From Lachnospiraceae bacterium (GTDB taxonomy: Bacteria; Bacillota; Clostridia; Lachnospirales; Lachnospiraceae): a DNA stretch of 64,000 nt. Below are positions 54,914-64,000 of this stretch, piece by piece. Made by a program: the position numbers and the translations under genes. The stretch spans positions 1 through 64,000 of the forward strand of contig JAKSRS010000001.1 of the NCBI GenBank assembly GCA_024403515.1, given 5' to 3'. The notes under the pieces are model-generated. The model saw only the letters and a list, made by a program, of their open reading frames with translations, was not told the DNA's origin and made no database searches. Every line of letters starts with the position of its first letter. Position 1 is the first letter of the stretch.

Positions 54914-54943
54914 AAAAATCTCCCGTTTCCTTCAAATACCTTC

Positions 54944-55696
54944 TTATGCCAGAAAGAACTTAACACCTTCAATTAAAATGCACTCTATCCAGTAAAGATG
55001 AGAATAACCGTTCTGCCTGTAAATCTTATACCTGATTTTTCCACGGTCTATGCTGCTTTTGAAGGTTTTAACGTTACTTATGCCTCCAAGGGTGTAATTA
55101 GACAGCGGCTTATTTAGAGTCACAATCTTTTTGGAGGCCTTTCTTATTCTAAGCCACAGGTCAAAGTCGTCATAAAGGCTTTGGCACCTGTAGTAGTTAA
55201 ATTCCTTGTAAATTCTTGCAGGAATAAATGTTGTCGGATGGTTCCAGTGTCTTGAAACGGCAATTTTCTTTTGCCTTGCCTTCTTTACCATCTTAAGTCT
55301 TATGCGGCCATCCGCGTCTGTTTCGTATATGTTTAAATCTGCATAAAACATGTCAAAAGAAGTTTCTTTGTAGACCCTTGAAACCTCACTGATGGCGTTT
55401 GGTTCGTACCAGTCGTCACTGTTTACGATTCCGATTAATTCGCCATTTGATAGCTTAATACCCTTATTCATGGCATCATAAATGCCATGATCAGGCTCGC
55501 TTATGACAGTATATTTATATCCGCGCTCCTTAAAAGCGTCTTCATAAGAGCGGGCGATTTTTACCGTGTCGTCTTTGGAATTTCCATCAATGATGAAATA
55601 TTCGATTTCATCGTAGGTCTGGGAAAGAACCGACTTTATTGTGCGTCCAATTGTTGAAGCACTATTGTATGAAACTGTAATAATTGAAACCAGCAT
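54944..55696 (-). CDS. GT2 family glycosyltransferase
   Basis: 250 residues with a compact GT-A domain: VSIITVSYNSASTIGRTI at the N-terminus, IDGNSKDDT, NKGIKLSNGELIGIVNSDDWYEP (SDD metal motif near 91). The size and motifs fit WcaA-like transferases that act early in repeat-unit assembly. The ATG overlaps the epimerase stop by one base, indicating coupling. The sugar is unknown. Confidence 0.88.
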   Translation of the reverse strand: MLVSIITVSYNSASTIGRTIKSVLSQTYDEIEYFIIDGNSKDDTVKIARSYEDAFKERGYKYTVISEPDHGIYDAMNKGIKLSNGELIGIVNSDDWYEPNAISEVSRVYKETSFDMFYADLNIYETDADGRIRLKMVKKARQKKIAVSRHWNHPTTFIPARIYKEFNYYRCQSLYDDFDLWLRIRKASKKIVTLNKPLSNYTLGGISNVKTFKSSIDRGKIRYKIYRQNGYSHLYWIECILIEGVKFFLA

Positions 55697-56577
55697 CAGA
55701 GGATTCCCTTTCCCTGCTCTGTAAGTTTAATTGAGGTATAAAAATCAACTACATTGTAGTTTTCTTTGTACTCACTCATTTGTTTATCAATCATATAATT
55801 TCCAAACAGTTTGGAAATTGTGGTTGAAAGCTTGCCACGGCCTCCCGATAAGGCGTTTATTAAAGGATTAAAAACTTTAATTGTTCTTATTTTTGTATTG
55901 TTACATTCTGCAATGGTTTTAACCATATCAGTTGTATTTACATACTCCGTATTTTGTGGATAGAAAATCCCGCTTTCTTTATTTATCAACAATAACCTTA
56001 TAAATTCGGTTAAGTTATCAACAAAAATCATGCTTCTTTGGTTTTTAATGTCAGGAAATACCGGAACTTTTACCGCAAGCTTTGAAAGTCTGTTGTAGTT
56101 CCCCTTTGCCCCCGGACCATAAACCATTGGAGTTCTTATGATGACCACCTTAAAGTTTTCATCTTCAAGTTCACCTATCAGTCTGTCGGCCTTAAGCTTA
56201 CTTTCACCGTAATAATTTCCCGGACATTCAGGCATATCGGGACTTACCCTGTTTTCCTCTTTAAGGCCGCCTTTTGCCGCATAGACGTAAACCGAGCTAA
56301 TCTGAATAAACTGCTTAACACCGCAGGCCTTGGCGATTTTGGCACACTCGTAGGCATACTCGGTATTAACCCTTTCATAAAGCTTTTGGTCATCACTGTC
56401 GACATGAGCTATTCCAACAGCATTTATGACACTATCGTAGTCTTTCATATCAAACTGCTTCCAGCTTTCGCTTCGCATATCAAGAAAGTCTACTTCAAAC
56501 TCTCCATCATGGCTAAAGAGCCACTTTGAAGTCTTTACACCTATGTATCCGTTTCTTCCGGTAATAAGTACTCTCAC
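55696..56577 (-). CDS. NAD-dependent sugar epimerase/dehydratase-like protein
   Basis: 293 residues, extended SDR. TGRNGYIG (6-13) is the nucleotide-binding loop; the catalytic pair is in YYGESK near 147, preceded by the serine in ISSVYVYA. Similar proteins sit with small PglC-like transferases in many capsule loci and reduce or epimerise UDP-sugars, for example making UDP-QuiNAc or UDP-FucNAc after a CapD/FlaA1 dehydratase. Such a dehydratase is present at 62152-64000, so that role is plausible. It is not a good match to RmlD. Confidence 0.75.
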   Translation of the reverse strand: MRVLITGRNGYIGVKTSKWLFSHDGEFEVDFLDMRSESWKQFDMKDYDSVINAVGIAHVDSDDQKLYERVNTEYAYECAKIAKACGVKQFIQISSVYVYAAKGGLKEENRVSPDMPECPGNYYGESKLKADRLIGELEDENFKVVIIRTPMVYGPGAKGNYNRLSKLAVKVPVFPDIKNQRSMIFVDNLTEFIRLLLINKESGIFYPQNTEYVNTTDMVKTIAECNNTKIRTIKVFNPLINALSGGRGKLSTTISKLFGNYMIDKQMSEYKENYNVVDFYTSIKLTEQGKGIL

Positions 56578-56632
56578 CTTTTGGTCTCCATTCTGCCAAT
56601 ACGCCTGACACCTTCTTTTAAATCATGCCGGA

Positions 56633-57253
56633 CTAGTTTTCCTTGGAATCTTCTCCATTTAGTGCGCCTGTTCCACCTTCCACAACGCCCTCGTGCTTAA
56701 GGACACTTTTAACCGTTCCCAAAATACACTTTACATCCATTGCAAAAGAAAGTTTTTTTACATACTCACCATCAAAGGCAGCCTTTACAGGTATTTCAAG
56801 TTCGTCTCGCCCGTTAATCTGTGCCCAACCGGTAAGACCCGGTAAAATGTCATTGGCGCCGTACTTGTCTCTTTCTTCGATAAGGTCATACTGGTTCCAA
56901 AGGGCGGGTCTTGGACCAACAATAGCCATATCCCCTTTAATAATGTTTATTAACTGGGGAAGCTCATCAAGACTGGTCTTTCTTAAGAACTTTCCGGCCT
57001 TAGTAATATACTGGTCGGGATCTTTTAAAAGATGAGTCGGCATATCCTTTGGAGTGTCTGTTCTCATTGTTCTAAACTTCAAAATATTAAAATGTTTTTT
57101 GTTGATTCCGACACGTTTTTGCTTAAATAAAACCGGCCCTTTGGAATCAACTTTTATCCAGATAACTAAAACTAAAAAAGGAATCAGCAATATTACAAAA
57201 GCAATAAGTGAAAGTATAAAGTCTAAAATTCTTTTTATTACCTTAGCGTACAT
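56633..57253 (-). CDS. Small sugar-phosphate transferase, PglC/WecP-like
   Basis: 206 residues: one N-terminal hydrophobic segment (about 9-32, the re-entrant helix of monotopic enzymes) and the catalytic core with SKGPVLFKQKRVG, LKFRTM, DELPQLINI, IVGPRPA and GLTGWAQINGRDE. It transfers a sugar-phosphate to undecaprenyl phosphate without the large N-terminal domains of the WbaP type. With the FlaA1-like dehydratase and the epimerase it likely starts with an N-acetylated 6-deoxy sugar. Third initiating transferase of the window. Confidence 0.9.
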   Translation of the reverse strand: MYAKVIKRILDFILSLIAFVILLIPFLVLVIWIKVDSKGPVLFKQKRVGINKKHFNILKFRTMRTDTPKDMPTHLLKDPDQYITKAGKFLRKTSLDELPQLINIIKGDMAIVGPRPALWNQYDLIEERDKYGANDILPGLTGWAQINGRDELEIPVKAAFDGEYVKKLSFAMDVKCILGTVKSVLKHEGVVEGGTGALNGEDSKEN

Positions 57254-57265
57254 TTTTCTCTCCCT

Positions 57266-58639
57266 TTAAATCTGGGTATAGGTAAACCATGTAAGTATCA
57301 GTGCACTACTTCCTATCGCATAAGCTGCTATGGCGATATTCTCTATAAGTTTTAAAACTTTTCTGTTTTCCTGGCAGTCTTTTTGTGATGCAAGTGAAAG
57401 TCCCACTGCAGGGTACATAAGCACCGGAACGATATATCTGAAGTTCATCGAACACTGCTGTGGAAATTTATAGGCAAAAGAAAAATACGAATAAACCACT
57501 GCAGCATAGGCTATAATCCAAAACCATCTAAGCCCTCTATCAAGCACGGGATATGTTTCTTTCTTTCCACATATAAAGCTTCTTACAAATCCAATGAAGG
57601 AAATGAGTGCAAAGACAAATACAAGTCCCATCATAAGAACTATTGAAAGCTTAGCCCACATAGGGAAGTTAGCCATATCGGCTTCCGTACAGGAGCTTGT
57701 TCTAATCATCTGAACCCAGACATTCTGGCTGTAACCTATGCCACCATGTGCCATGTTCTTTAAAAGCACTAAAGGATTAGGAGGAAACATGCGGCTTACA
57801 AAGCTGTAATCACCTACATATCCCCAGGTCTCATCTGATAAAGTTCCAACATAATTGATGGGAACATTGAATCTTATATAGCATCGAAGTACCCAGAAAA
57901 GACCGATAGGAATACAAATCACTCCGAAAAGAATGTAGTTAAGCATTCTTTTTACCGGAAATCTTTTTTCTTTAACCCATTCTTCTATGAATACATATAA
58001 AAACATAAATGCCACGGGAATTGCCACAAGGCCTGTTGAAAGCTTTGTAAGCATTCCAACCCCTATTGAAAGGGCGAGAATTATGATGTTTTTAATGCTT
58101 CGGTTTTTATACCACCTGATTGCACATAGAATAACAATAAAGTGGAAAAGATATGACATGTTATCGTTATTGATGCTTCCCGAAAGCATAATCACTCCGG
58201 GATTTAATGCTATTGTAGCCATTACAAGATTGGTTCCCCTGTCATTTAAGTCCCATTCTTTGGTAATCTTATAAACCACAAACATGGAAAGAACTGACCA
58301 GATAAAGGGAATCACCTGCATGAGTTCCGTCTGAATTGTCTGCGATGAAGTAAATAAGCTTACAATGTAAAGCCATATAGCACTTATAATGTAGTGTGTT
58401 GGCGGCTGATAGAATTCATAAACGGACAAGGGGTCAAAGTTAGGAATCTGCTTATAGGTAAACAGATAGTAGATGTAACCTATATGTCCGTTCATAATAT
58501 TCTCATCAAGCACAACGCCTCCAAGGTCGTACTGTCCGAGATTGGAGACATTAGTTGTAACGATATAAAATAATCTAAGAAATATACCCAGACCGACTAT
58601 AATAAACAGCCAGAGATTAGTTCTCACCTTTTTCTTCAT
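57266..58639 (-). CDS. GT39-like membrane glycosyltransferase (GT-C)
   Basis: 457 residues with about 11-12 helices. The first outer loop carries an acidic cluster, [13 protein letters not shown] (about 36-48), followed by [15 protein letters not shown], a pattern of the PMT/ArnT superfamily. Transfers a sugar from a polyprenyl-phosphate donor at the outer face. The start overlaps the FAD oxidoreductase gene by 23 bases, with AAAAGG as ribosome binding site. No DPM1-like synthase is next to it; the donor may come from region C. Confidence 0.8.
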   Translation of the reverse strand: MKKKVRTNLWLFIIVGLGIFLRLFYIVTTNVSNLGQYDLGGVVLDENIMNGHIGYIYYLFTYKQIPNFDPLSVYEFYQPPTHYIISAIWLYIVSLFTSSQTIQTELMQVIPFIWSVLSMFVVYKITKEWDLNDRGTNLVMATIALNPGVIMLSGSINNDNMSYLFHFIVILCAIRWYKNRSIKNIIILALSIGVGMLTKLSTGLVAIPVAFMFLYVFIEEWVKEKRFPVKRMLNYILFGVICIPIGLFWVLRCYIRFNVPINYVGTLSDETWGYVGDYSFVSRMFPPNPLVLLKNMAHGGIGYSQNVWVQMIRTSSCTEADMANFPMWAKLSIVLMMGLVFVFALISFIGFVRSFICGKKETYPVLDRGLRWFWIIAYAAVVYSYFSFAYKFPQQCSMNFRYIVPVLMYPAVGLSLASQKDCQENRKVLKLIENIAIAAYAIGSSALILTWFTYTQI

Positions 58640-60179
58640 GGTAAACCTTTTCTGTATTAACGTTCCAAACGTTAGTCTTATCTGTTACTCCGTTTAAAAT
58701 GTTTTTAACTGATTCAAAAGAAGTAACCATGGAGTGATCCATGTTGTTGTATCTGTGCTGACCGTTACGTCCTACGCAGTAGAGGTTTTCAATAGTGCTT
58801 AAGTAGGATGTAACCTCATCGATTCTATCGTAGGTATCAAAGTAAGCAGGATATGCTTTCTTAACGTTTTCTCTGTGATGATCCAAAACTTCGTCTGCAG
58901 AGTTTATAACACCCATCTTAATGAGTTCTTCTGTTCCGAATTTAACCCATTCATCTTCTGTCATATTCCAGAATTCATCGCCTTCTTTACAGAAGTACTC
59001 AAGGCCGATCCATACTGTTTCTTCAGGCTTTTTAACCATGTAAGGTGACCAGTTGTTGTAAATCTGAATACGTCCGAGCTTAACGCCTGAATCCTGAACA
59101 TAAATCCAGCAGTCAGGAACAATATTTGAAAGAGTCTTTAACTTAGTTTCATTCTTAAGGTTGATAGAAGGAAGTAAAAGACCGATTGTAACATAATCTC
59201 TATAGGGAAGTCCGCCTGCTACTTCTCTTACATTTGCAGGAACGTCATTCATACCTGCCACTAAATCCTTAATGGGCATTGATGAAATAACGTAATCACA
59301 TTCGATAACAACTTTTTCATTGTTTTCGTTTTCATATGTAACGCTTACGGCCTTGTTTCCATCAAGTGTTACATTAGTAACCTTAGCACCATATATAAGT
59401 TTTGCACCCATATCGCAGGCATCTTTACATGCACATTCCCAAAGCTGACCGGGTCCAAGCTTAGGATAGTCAAATTCTTCGATAAGTGATGTTTCTACCT
59501 TTGAAGCATCTCCAATCTTAAACAGCTTTCTAAAGTTGTCCTTAAAGATTGCAATGATTGAAAGTCCCTTTACTCTCTGTGCGCCCCAGTCTGCAGCTAT
59601 ATCACGAGGATGACGGCCCCAGAGTTTTTCTGTATATCCTTCAAAGAACATAGAGTAAAGTTTCTTACCGAATCTGTTGATATAAAAGTTTTCAAGACAG
59701 TCTTCTTTCTTTTTAACAAAGATAGACTTAAGATATGAAAAACCTGCAACCATTGTTGTTGCAAAGCCCATATTCTTAATAGTCTGAACATTCATCTTGA
59801 TAGGGTAATCAAAGAATTTCTTACCGTAGTAAATTCTGGATACTCGGTTTCTTCTAAGCATTACTCTGTCAACCTTTTCAGGATCAGGACCACCTTCTTT
59901 AAGGGGCATTGTTCTTCCTAAAACGATGTCATCATATGTGGGAGAACCCTGCTTTGGCATAACATTTTCCCACCAGTCATTTACAGACTTATCCTTAGAA
60001 AAGAATCTGTGTCCACCGATGTCCATTCTGTTTCCGTTATACAATACGGTACGTGAAATACCACCTATTGCATGTGATTCTTCAAGAATAATAACTTCCA
60101 TTCCCGAATTTGCTTTTTCAAGTTCATATGCTGCAGTAACACCTGCAGGGCCTGCTCCGATTATTACAACCTTCTTCAT
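58617..60179 (-). CDS. FAD-dependent oxidoreductase, UDP-galactopyranose-mutase-like
   Basis: 520 residues. The N-terminal dinucleotide loop [16 protein letters not shown] (5-20) and the second FAD motif, [24 protein letters not shown] (39-62), identify an amine-oxidase/protoporphyrinogen-oxidase-type flavoprotein, and the C-terminal [17 protein letters not shown] closes the FAD site. About 520 residues is too long for a classical mutase (about 370-390). Genes of this kind are frequent in capsule clusters; the reaction is not established. It lies between GT2 and GT-C genes, so it probably modifies a nucleotide or lipid-linked sugar. Confidence 0.78.
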   Translation of the reverse strand: MKKVVIIGAGPAGVTAAYELEKANSGMEVIILEESHAIGGISRTVLYNGNRMDIGGHRFFSKDKSVNDWWENVMPKQGSPTYDDIVLGRTMPLKEGGPDPEKVDRVMLRRNRVSRIYYGKKFFDYPIKMNVQTIKNMGFATTMVAGFSYLKSIFVKKKEDCLENFYINRFGKKLYSMFFEGYTEKLWGRHPRDIAADWGAQRVKGLSIIAIFKDNFRKLFKIGDASKVETSLIEEFDYPKLGPGQLWECACKDACDMGAKLIYGAKVTNVTLDGNKAVSVTYENENNEKVVIECDYVISSMPIKDLVAGMNDVPANVREVAGGLPYRDYVTIGLLLPSINLKNETKLKTLSNIVPDCWIYVQDSGVKLGRIQIYNNWSPYMVKKPEETVWIGLEYFCKEGDEFWNMTEDEWVKFGTEELIKMGVINSADEVLDHHRENVKKAYPAYFDTYDRIDEVTSYLSTIENLYCVGRNGQHRYNNMDHSMVTSFESVKNILNGVTDKTNVWNVNTEKVYHEEKGEN

Positions 60180-60190
60180 ACAGCCTCCAA

Positions 60191-61177
60191 CTATTTTCTT
60201 TTTATTTTCATAATCAGTCCGTGTACCCTTTTACTAAACTTAGGACACACTGAAAGAATCATTAAATTTCTTTTTTCTTTTGGCAAAAGAAAGGGATTAG
60301 TCTTCCACAAACTTCGACCTTCTTTAACCTGCTTTATTACCGTCATGTAATACGTATTGTCTTTCTTCATAAGTTCAACCGGAATATGAAGTAAAAACAT
60401 TAGTCTTTGGAAAAACCAAAACCTTAAAGCCTGTTGTTTCCACTGTGGAAAGTGACTTTCACAAATGTTAAGTGCCATATCACTGTTGTCTATCACAGCT
60501 TCATAAAGATTAGGCTTAAAACCACTTCTTTGGTTGCTTCCACTTCGAATCAGTATGTCGTAGTGAGCCTCTTCTACCGAATAGACTCCATCGACCTTCA
60601 AAAGCATTTCCATAACCAGTTCAAAGTCTTCATTCAACTTATTTTCAGGAAATCTAAACTGCTTGCAAAAGTCTGCTTTAATTAGCTTAGTACAGAAAGA
60701 TGAGTCACCTTCATGCATCATAAGCAGCCTGAAGTTTTCATCCTTTGGAATGAAAGTTACCTTTCCTGAACTTTTGTAAGCATCTTTTAAAAGATTTCCA
60801 TCCTCATCAAAGTCCCTTGACATGCACTGAACTATGGTCGCGTCATTTTCTTTTGCCGCCTTATATAAAGCTTCATACATGGTTTCATCTGCAGTATCAT
60901 CTGCATCAAGAAAACCTATATAATCGCCGCTTGCAAGCTCAATGCCCTTGTTTCTTGCGGTAGATGATCCGCCGTTTGGCTTATGTACTGGAACGATTCT
61001 TGAATCCATCGAAGCGTACTTATCAATTATCTGTCCGCTTGAATCCGTAGAACCGTCATCTACCAGGATGACTTCAAGATTCTTATAAGTCTGATTCAAA
61101 ATATGTGTAATTGTGTTATCAAGATACTTTTCCACGTTGTAGACGGGAACAACAATACTTATCTTTTCTTCAAACAT
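60191..61177 (-). CDS. GT2 family glycosyltransferase
   Basis: 328 residues. GT-A domain (1-220) with [24 protein letters not shown] near 41, and [12 protein letters not shown] (DAD metal motif near 93). A C-terminal helical region follows. It is the common EpsJ/WaaV-like type in capsule loci and adds one residue of the region D repeat unit. It lies two bases after the GT8-like gene's stop. Confidence 0.9.
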   Translation of the reverse strand: MFEEKISIVVPVYNVEKYLDNTITHILNQTYKNLEVILVDDGSTDSSGQIIDKYASMDSRIVPVHKPNGGSSTARNKGIELASGDYIGFLDADDTADETMYEALYKAAKENDATIVQCMSRDFDEDGNLLKDAYKSSGKVTFIPKDENFRLLMMHEGDSSFCTKLIKADFCKQFRFPENKLNEDFELVMEMLLKVDGVYSVEEAHYDILIRSGSNQRSGFKPNLYEAVIDNSDMALNICESHFPQWKQQALRFWFFQRLMFLLHIPVELMKKDNTYYMTVIKQVKEGRSLWKTNPFLLPKEKRNLMILSVCPKFSKRVHGLIMKIKRK

Positions 61178-61178
61178 A

Positions 61179-62150
61179 CTATTTTTTAATCTTCAGCTTT
61201 CTTAGCACCTTTTCTAAAAGTGATGCCAAAGTATAAAAATTAACAGGCCTTTTAGCCTTAACGATTCCAAAAATCTTTGAAGCCTTTTCCACACTCGGAA
61301 AGGCCTTCTTTTTCATATAGTAATTGTATACCCTAAGCATCCCCGTTCTTTTTTCCACAGGAAGATGCCATATACAGACAGGGTTTGAAACAGTTACAGT
61401 CGATACAAGATAAAATCTTTCAGTCCAGAATCTGAAGATGTAAGCGCAGGCAGATACAAATTCAGTCTTTCCAAAAGAAAGTGCCGCTGCAATGCTCCAG
61501 ATTGTTTCATCACCTGCATTTTTAGACACATCAAAGTTTATTTCACGCATCTTTTCAAAGACCTGCTCGCAGACCTTCATATATTCTTTTAAAGAAGCAA
61601 GATTTCCGGCGATAAACTCTCCGCCGTAATGAACTATCTCGCGCTTTTTGGCCTCATCGGGATAAAGTTTAACAAAATCTTCTCTTACTGTTTCTCTGTC
61701 AGGATGTGAGAAGGTGTGTCCCAAAGGATACATTAAAACTCCGAAATCACACTCTTTCCAAAGGTCTTCATAGCTTCTTGTTGTGAATGTATCAGCATCC
61801 ATAAGAAGGTATCTTTCATACTTTCCTTCATCAGTTAAAGCCTTCATAACGCAGAGTTTAAAATACGCCAAAGCCCAGGTAAAATCCTTGGAAATTAAAA
61901 AAGTATCAAAGGGTACAACCTTAACTTCTATTCCTTCTTCGTTAAATCTTCTAACCCAGTAATCATCTATCGGTTCGTTTACACAAAGGGCAAAAGAATC
62001 ACCTTCGTTGTGTACTTTTGCACTTACAAGAGAAACGAAAATATTCTTTAAATACATCTGTGTAGTTGCATCACCTGCAGACATATTAACCTGAGGAGAT
62101 GTATTAAAGCCTTCTTTAAAAGCAAAAGAACATGCTACAAGATTTCCCAT
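61179..62150 (-). CDS. GT8-like glycosyltransferase
   Basis: 323 residues. A GT-A-like core carries a DxD motif in LLMDADTF (near 119), preceded by long helices, and a later HYGGEFIAGN segment (near 172) that fits the acceptor-side motif of GT8-like enzymes. DETIWS follows. There is no membrane helix. It is probably a retaining transferase acting in the cytoplasm on the region D unit. The match to GT8 is by motif only. Confidence 0.65.
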   Translation of the reverse strand: MGNLVACSFAFKEGFNTSPQVNMSAGDATTQMYLKNIFVSLVSAKVHNEGDSFALCVNEPIDDYWVRRFNEEGIEVKVVPFDTFLISKDFTWALAYFKLCVMKALTDEGKYERYLLMDADTFTTRSYEDLWKECDFGVLMYPLGHTFSHPDRETVREDFVKLYPDEAKKREIVHYGGEFIAGNLASLKEYMKVCEQVFEKMREINFDVSKNAGDETIWSIAAALSFGKTEFVSACAYIFRFWTERFYLVSTVTVSNPVCIWHLPVEKRTGMLRVYNYYMKKKAFPSVEKASKIFGIVKAKRPVNFYTLASLLEKVLRKLKIKK

Positions 62151-62151
62151 T

Positions 62152-64000
62152 CTATTTTTCCTCGTATTTATAAGTTCCGATTATATTAGCAACCAGTTCT
62201 CTTACCTTATCAGGTTCTTCCTTACTTACCCTGTCAAGCTCGACTAACTGCTTTTCAAACAAATCATAATCAAACTTTATGGGAGCTCCAACATGAATCA
62301 TGGAGTTAGCGGTATCTTTAAGGCCCTCCTCGTCCATAAGAAGCTCTTCATACATTTTTTCTCCGGGTCTTAAACCGGTAAATACTATATCGATATCCTC
62401 ACCAACTCTGTAGCCGGAAAGCTGGATAAGGTTTTTGGCCAAATCAAGAATCTTAACCGGCTGCCCCATATCAAGCACGAATATCTCTCCACCCTTTGCA
62501 TAGGCTCCGGCCTGCAAAACAAGGCTTACAGCCTCAGGTATGGTCATAAAATATCTTATTATTTCAGGATCAGTTACAGTAACAGGTCCACCCTGTTCAA
62601 TCTGCTTTTTAAAAAGAGGAATAACCGATCCGTTACTTCCAAGTACATTTCCGAATCTGACTGCAACAAAATCCGTTTCAGACCTTTCATTCATCATCTG
62701 AATGATCATTTCACAGATTCGTTTAGAAGCACCCATGATGTTTGTAGGATTTACAGCCTTGTCGGTTGAAATCATAACAAACTTCTTTACCCCGCTTTTA
62801 CTTGCAGCCATCGCTGTTTTATAAGTACCGAATACGTTGTTTTTAATCGCTTCTCCAGGGCTGTCTTCCATAAGAGGAACATGCTTGTGAGCCGCGGCAT
62901 GATATACGATATCCGGCTTATATTCTTCAAATATCTGATTGATTCTTTGTGTATTTCTTACTGATGCAATCAAAACATCCAAATCAAGTTCAGGATAGTC
63001 AACCAAAAGCTCCTGCTGAATGTCATAGGCATTATTTTCATATATATCAAGAATGATTAACTTCTTAGGATTATGAGCAGCAAGTTGTCTGCAAAGTTCG
63101 CTACCGATAGATCCGCCACCACCTGTTACAAGGATGGTTTTTCCGCTTACATATCCAATGACTTCATCAACGTTTATTTCTACAGGATCACGTCCAAGAA
63201 GGTCTTCGATGCTTACTTCTCTAAGCTGTGAGACACTGACATCTCCGTTTATTAACTGATAAATACCGGGAACCATCTGAAGCTTACAGCCTGTATCCTT
63301 ACAAATTTCAACAATTTCCTTAATCTGTGTTCTGCTGGCAGAAGGAATGGCAATAATGATTTCATTTATGGAGAAAGCCTCTACAGCCTCCATAATCTTG
63401 CTTCTGTCACCAACGATGGGAATTCCACCCATTACCTTACCCTGAACGCCTGCATTATCATCGATAAAGCATCTTACCTTTTTACCTGAAATGTAAGAGC
63501 TTGACTGAAATTCCTTTAAAATGGAATTTCCGGCGCTTCCGGCACCTATAATCATTACATTTATTTCACTCTTTTCATGGATAATACCATCGATACGACC
63601 CTTAAAAACACGAACTATACGATAGTAATATCTTGTAGCCACAACGCATATTCCTAAAAAGCCTGCAAAGAAAAGGTAGTAGCTTCTTGGAAGTCTTAAG
63701 GGAGTTAATAAAACAACAAGACACTGAACTGCCGCATTGCAAATAAGCGCTCCTATAATCTTTAACATCTCATCGGTGCTTGCGTATCGCCAGACACTCT
63801 TATAAAGAGAAAATGCGACAAAAATTACAAGAACGGAAACTATATTTACCGGAAGCATAATCTTCATGGAATCCATGAAGTAGTCCGGAATATTTAACAG
63901 TTTAAAATCGTATCGAATCCACAATGAGCAAAAGGTTGCAATAATTACACCGATTACGTCCGCAACAGCCAGCACAAGGGCTCTTTTTATACGGCCGAAA
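62152..64000 (-). CDS. FlaA1/CapD-type nucleotide-sugar 4,6-dehydratase, N-terminus cut by window edge
   Basis: 616 codons are visible and the frame stays open to the end of the window (codons before the GTG at 63973-63975 read FGRIKRAL), so the true start is beyond 64000. Four N-terminal helices, a Rossmann-like domain (MIIGAGSAGNSIL), then a SDR domain with VTGGGGSIGSE, HAAAHKHVPLMEDSP and STDKAVNPTNIMGASKR. The catalytic triad is Ser-Met-Lys rather than Ser-Tyr-Lys, as in WbpM/FlaA1-type membrane enzymes. Family members convert UDP-GlcNAc to UDP-4-keto-6-deoxy-GlcNAc (retaining or inverting). It feeds the epimerase at 55696-56577 and the PglC-like transferase. Confidence 0.88.
   Translation of the reverse strand, partial: FGRIKRALVLAVADVIGVIIATFCSLWIRYDFKLLNIPDYFMDSMKIMLPVNIVSVLVIFVAFSLYKSVWRYASTDEMLKIIGALICNAAVQCLVVLLTPLRLPRSYYLFFAGFLGICVVATRYYYRIVRVFKGRIDGIIHEKSEINVMIIGAGSAGNSILKEFQSSSYISGKKVRCFIDDNAGVQGKVMGGIPIVGDRSKIMEAVEAFSINEIIIAIPSASRTQIKEIVEICKDTGCKLQMVPGIYQLINGDVSVSQLREVSIEDLLGRDPVEINVDEVIGYVSGKTILVTGGGGSIGSELCRQLAAHNPKKLIILDIYENNAYDIQQELLVDYPELDLDVLIASVRNTQRINQIFEEYKPDIVYHAAAHKHVPLMEDSPGEAIKNNVFGTYKTAMAASKSGVKKFVMISTDKAVNPTNIMGASKRICEMIIQMMNERSETDFVAVRFGNVLGSNGSVIPLFKKQIEQGGPVTVTDPEIIRYFMTIPEAVSLVLQAGAYAKGGEIFVLDMGQPVKILDLAKNLIQLSGYRVGEDIDIVFTGLRPGEKMYEELLMDEEGLKDTANSMIHVGAPIKFDYDLFEKQLVELDRVSKEEPDKVRELVANIIGTYKYEEK

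Noticed and set aside
55696..56577. The missing RmlD (dTDP-4-dehydrorhamnose reductase)
   Set aside because: It is an SDR of similar length, but the N-terminal loop reads TGRNGYIG rather than the GxxGQLG of RmlD, and it sits with a PglC-like transferase, not with the rml genes.
1..64000. Insertion sequences, phage genes, tRNAs or integration sites that would explain acquisition of the polysaccharide blocks
   Set aside because: None was recognised on either strand; gene borders are tight and codon use looks uniform by eye.

Overview
The window comes from a low-GC Gram-positive bacterium, most likely a Lachnospiraceae relative (Butyrivibrio/Roseburia-like Clostridia). The support is a 139-residue Firmicutes-type S12, strong AGGAGG-type ribosome binding sites, LytR-CpsA-Psr and HtrA proteins with single N-terminal anchors, and a long surface-polysaccharide locus without outer-membrane export genes. 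Every gene supported here lies on the minus strand, so transcription runs from high to low coordinates. No stretch longer than about 180 bases lacks a gene. No tRNA, rRNA, CRISPR array, insertion sequence or phage gene was seen.

Housekeeping end (1-4760). The first 9 codons of rpsG, then rpsL with a textbook promoter, a PilZ-domain protein (c-di-GMP effector), a divergent ClpX-like unfoldase with an acidic insert, and a membrane-anchored HtrA protease. The clpX-like and htrA genes each end in their own hairpin terminator.

Polysaccharide region A (4761-15840). Phosphoglucomutase, a double-domain glycosyltransferase, a Wzx flippase, a membrane SGNH esterase, a WbaP-type initiating sugar-phosphate transferase, an LCP ligase and a rhamnosyltransferase-like GT2. 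Terminators after pgm, the SGNH gene and the last GT2 divide it into units.

Region B (15898-29955). An ABC-transporter-dependent polysaccharide operon with a consensus promoter just upstream: GH25 muramidase with acidic repeats, rmlB, rmlA, a degenerate GH25 paralogue, rmlC, wzm, wzt with a C-terminal sugar-binding extension, a methyltransferase-kinase fusion that looks like the WbdD chain-capping enzyme, and two large double-domain glycosyltransferases. This is the most interesting part: a capped, Wzm/Wzt-exported glycan in a Gram-positive.

Region C (30028-51201). A second polysaccharide system with WbaP-like initiation, PseB/PseC/PseH-type nucleotide-sugar enzymes, WecE (dTDP-Fuc4N), a Wzy-like polymerase and an MsbA/PglK-like ABC flippase. 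It also holds three polyprenyl-phosphate sugar synthases beside several GT-C membrane proteins (an extracytoplasmic decoration module), an acyltransferase, a SGNH esterase and a SGNH-like pseudoenzyme.

Region D (51332-64000). A third system: FlaA1/CapD-type dehydratase (cut by the window edge), GT8-like and GT2 transferases, a FAD oxidoreductase of unknown role, a GT39-like membrane transferase, a small PglC-like initiating transferase, an epimerase, GT2, GT4, a second Wzy-like polymerase and an anchored GLUG-repeat protein.

Together the locus encodes three initiation enzymes, three export routes and two polymerases, so several distinct cell-wall glycans are probably built here. Family assignments rest on motifs read by eye; no database search was possible.
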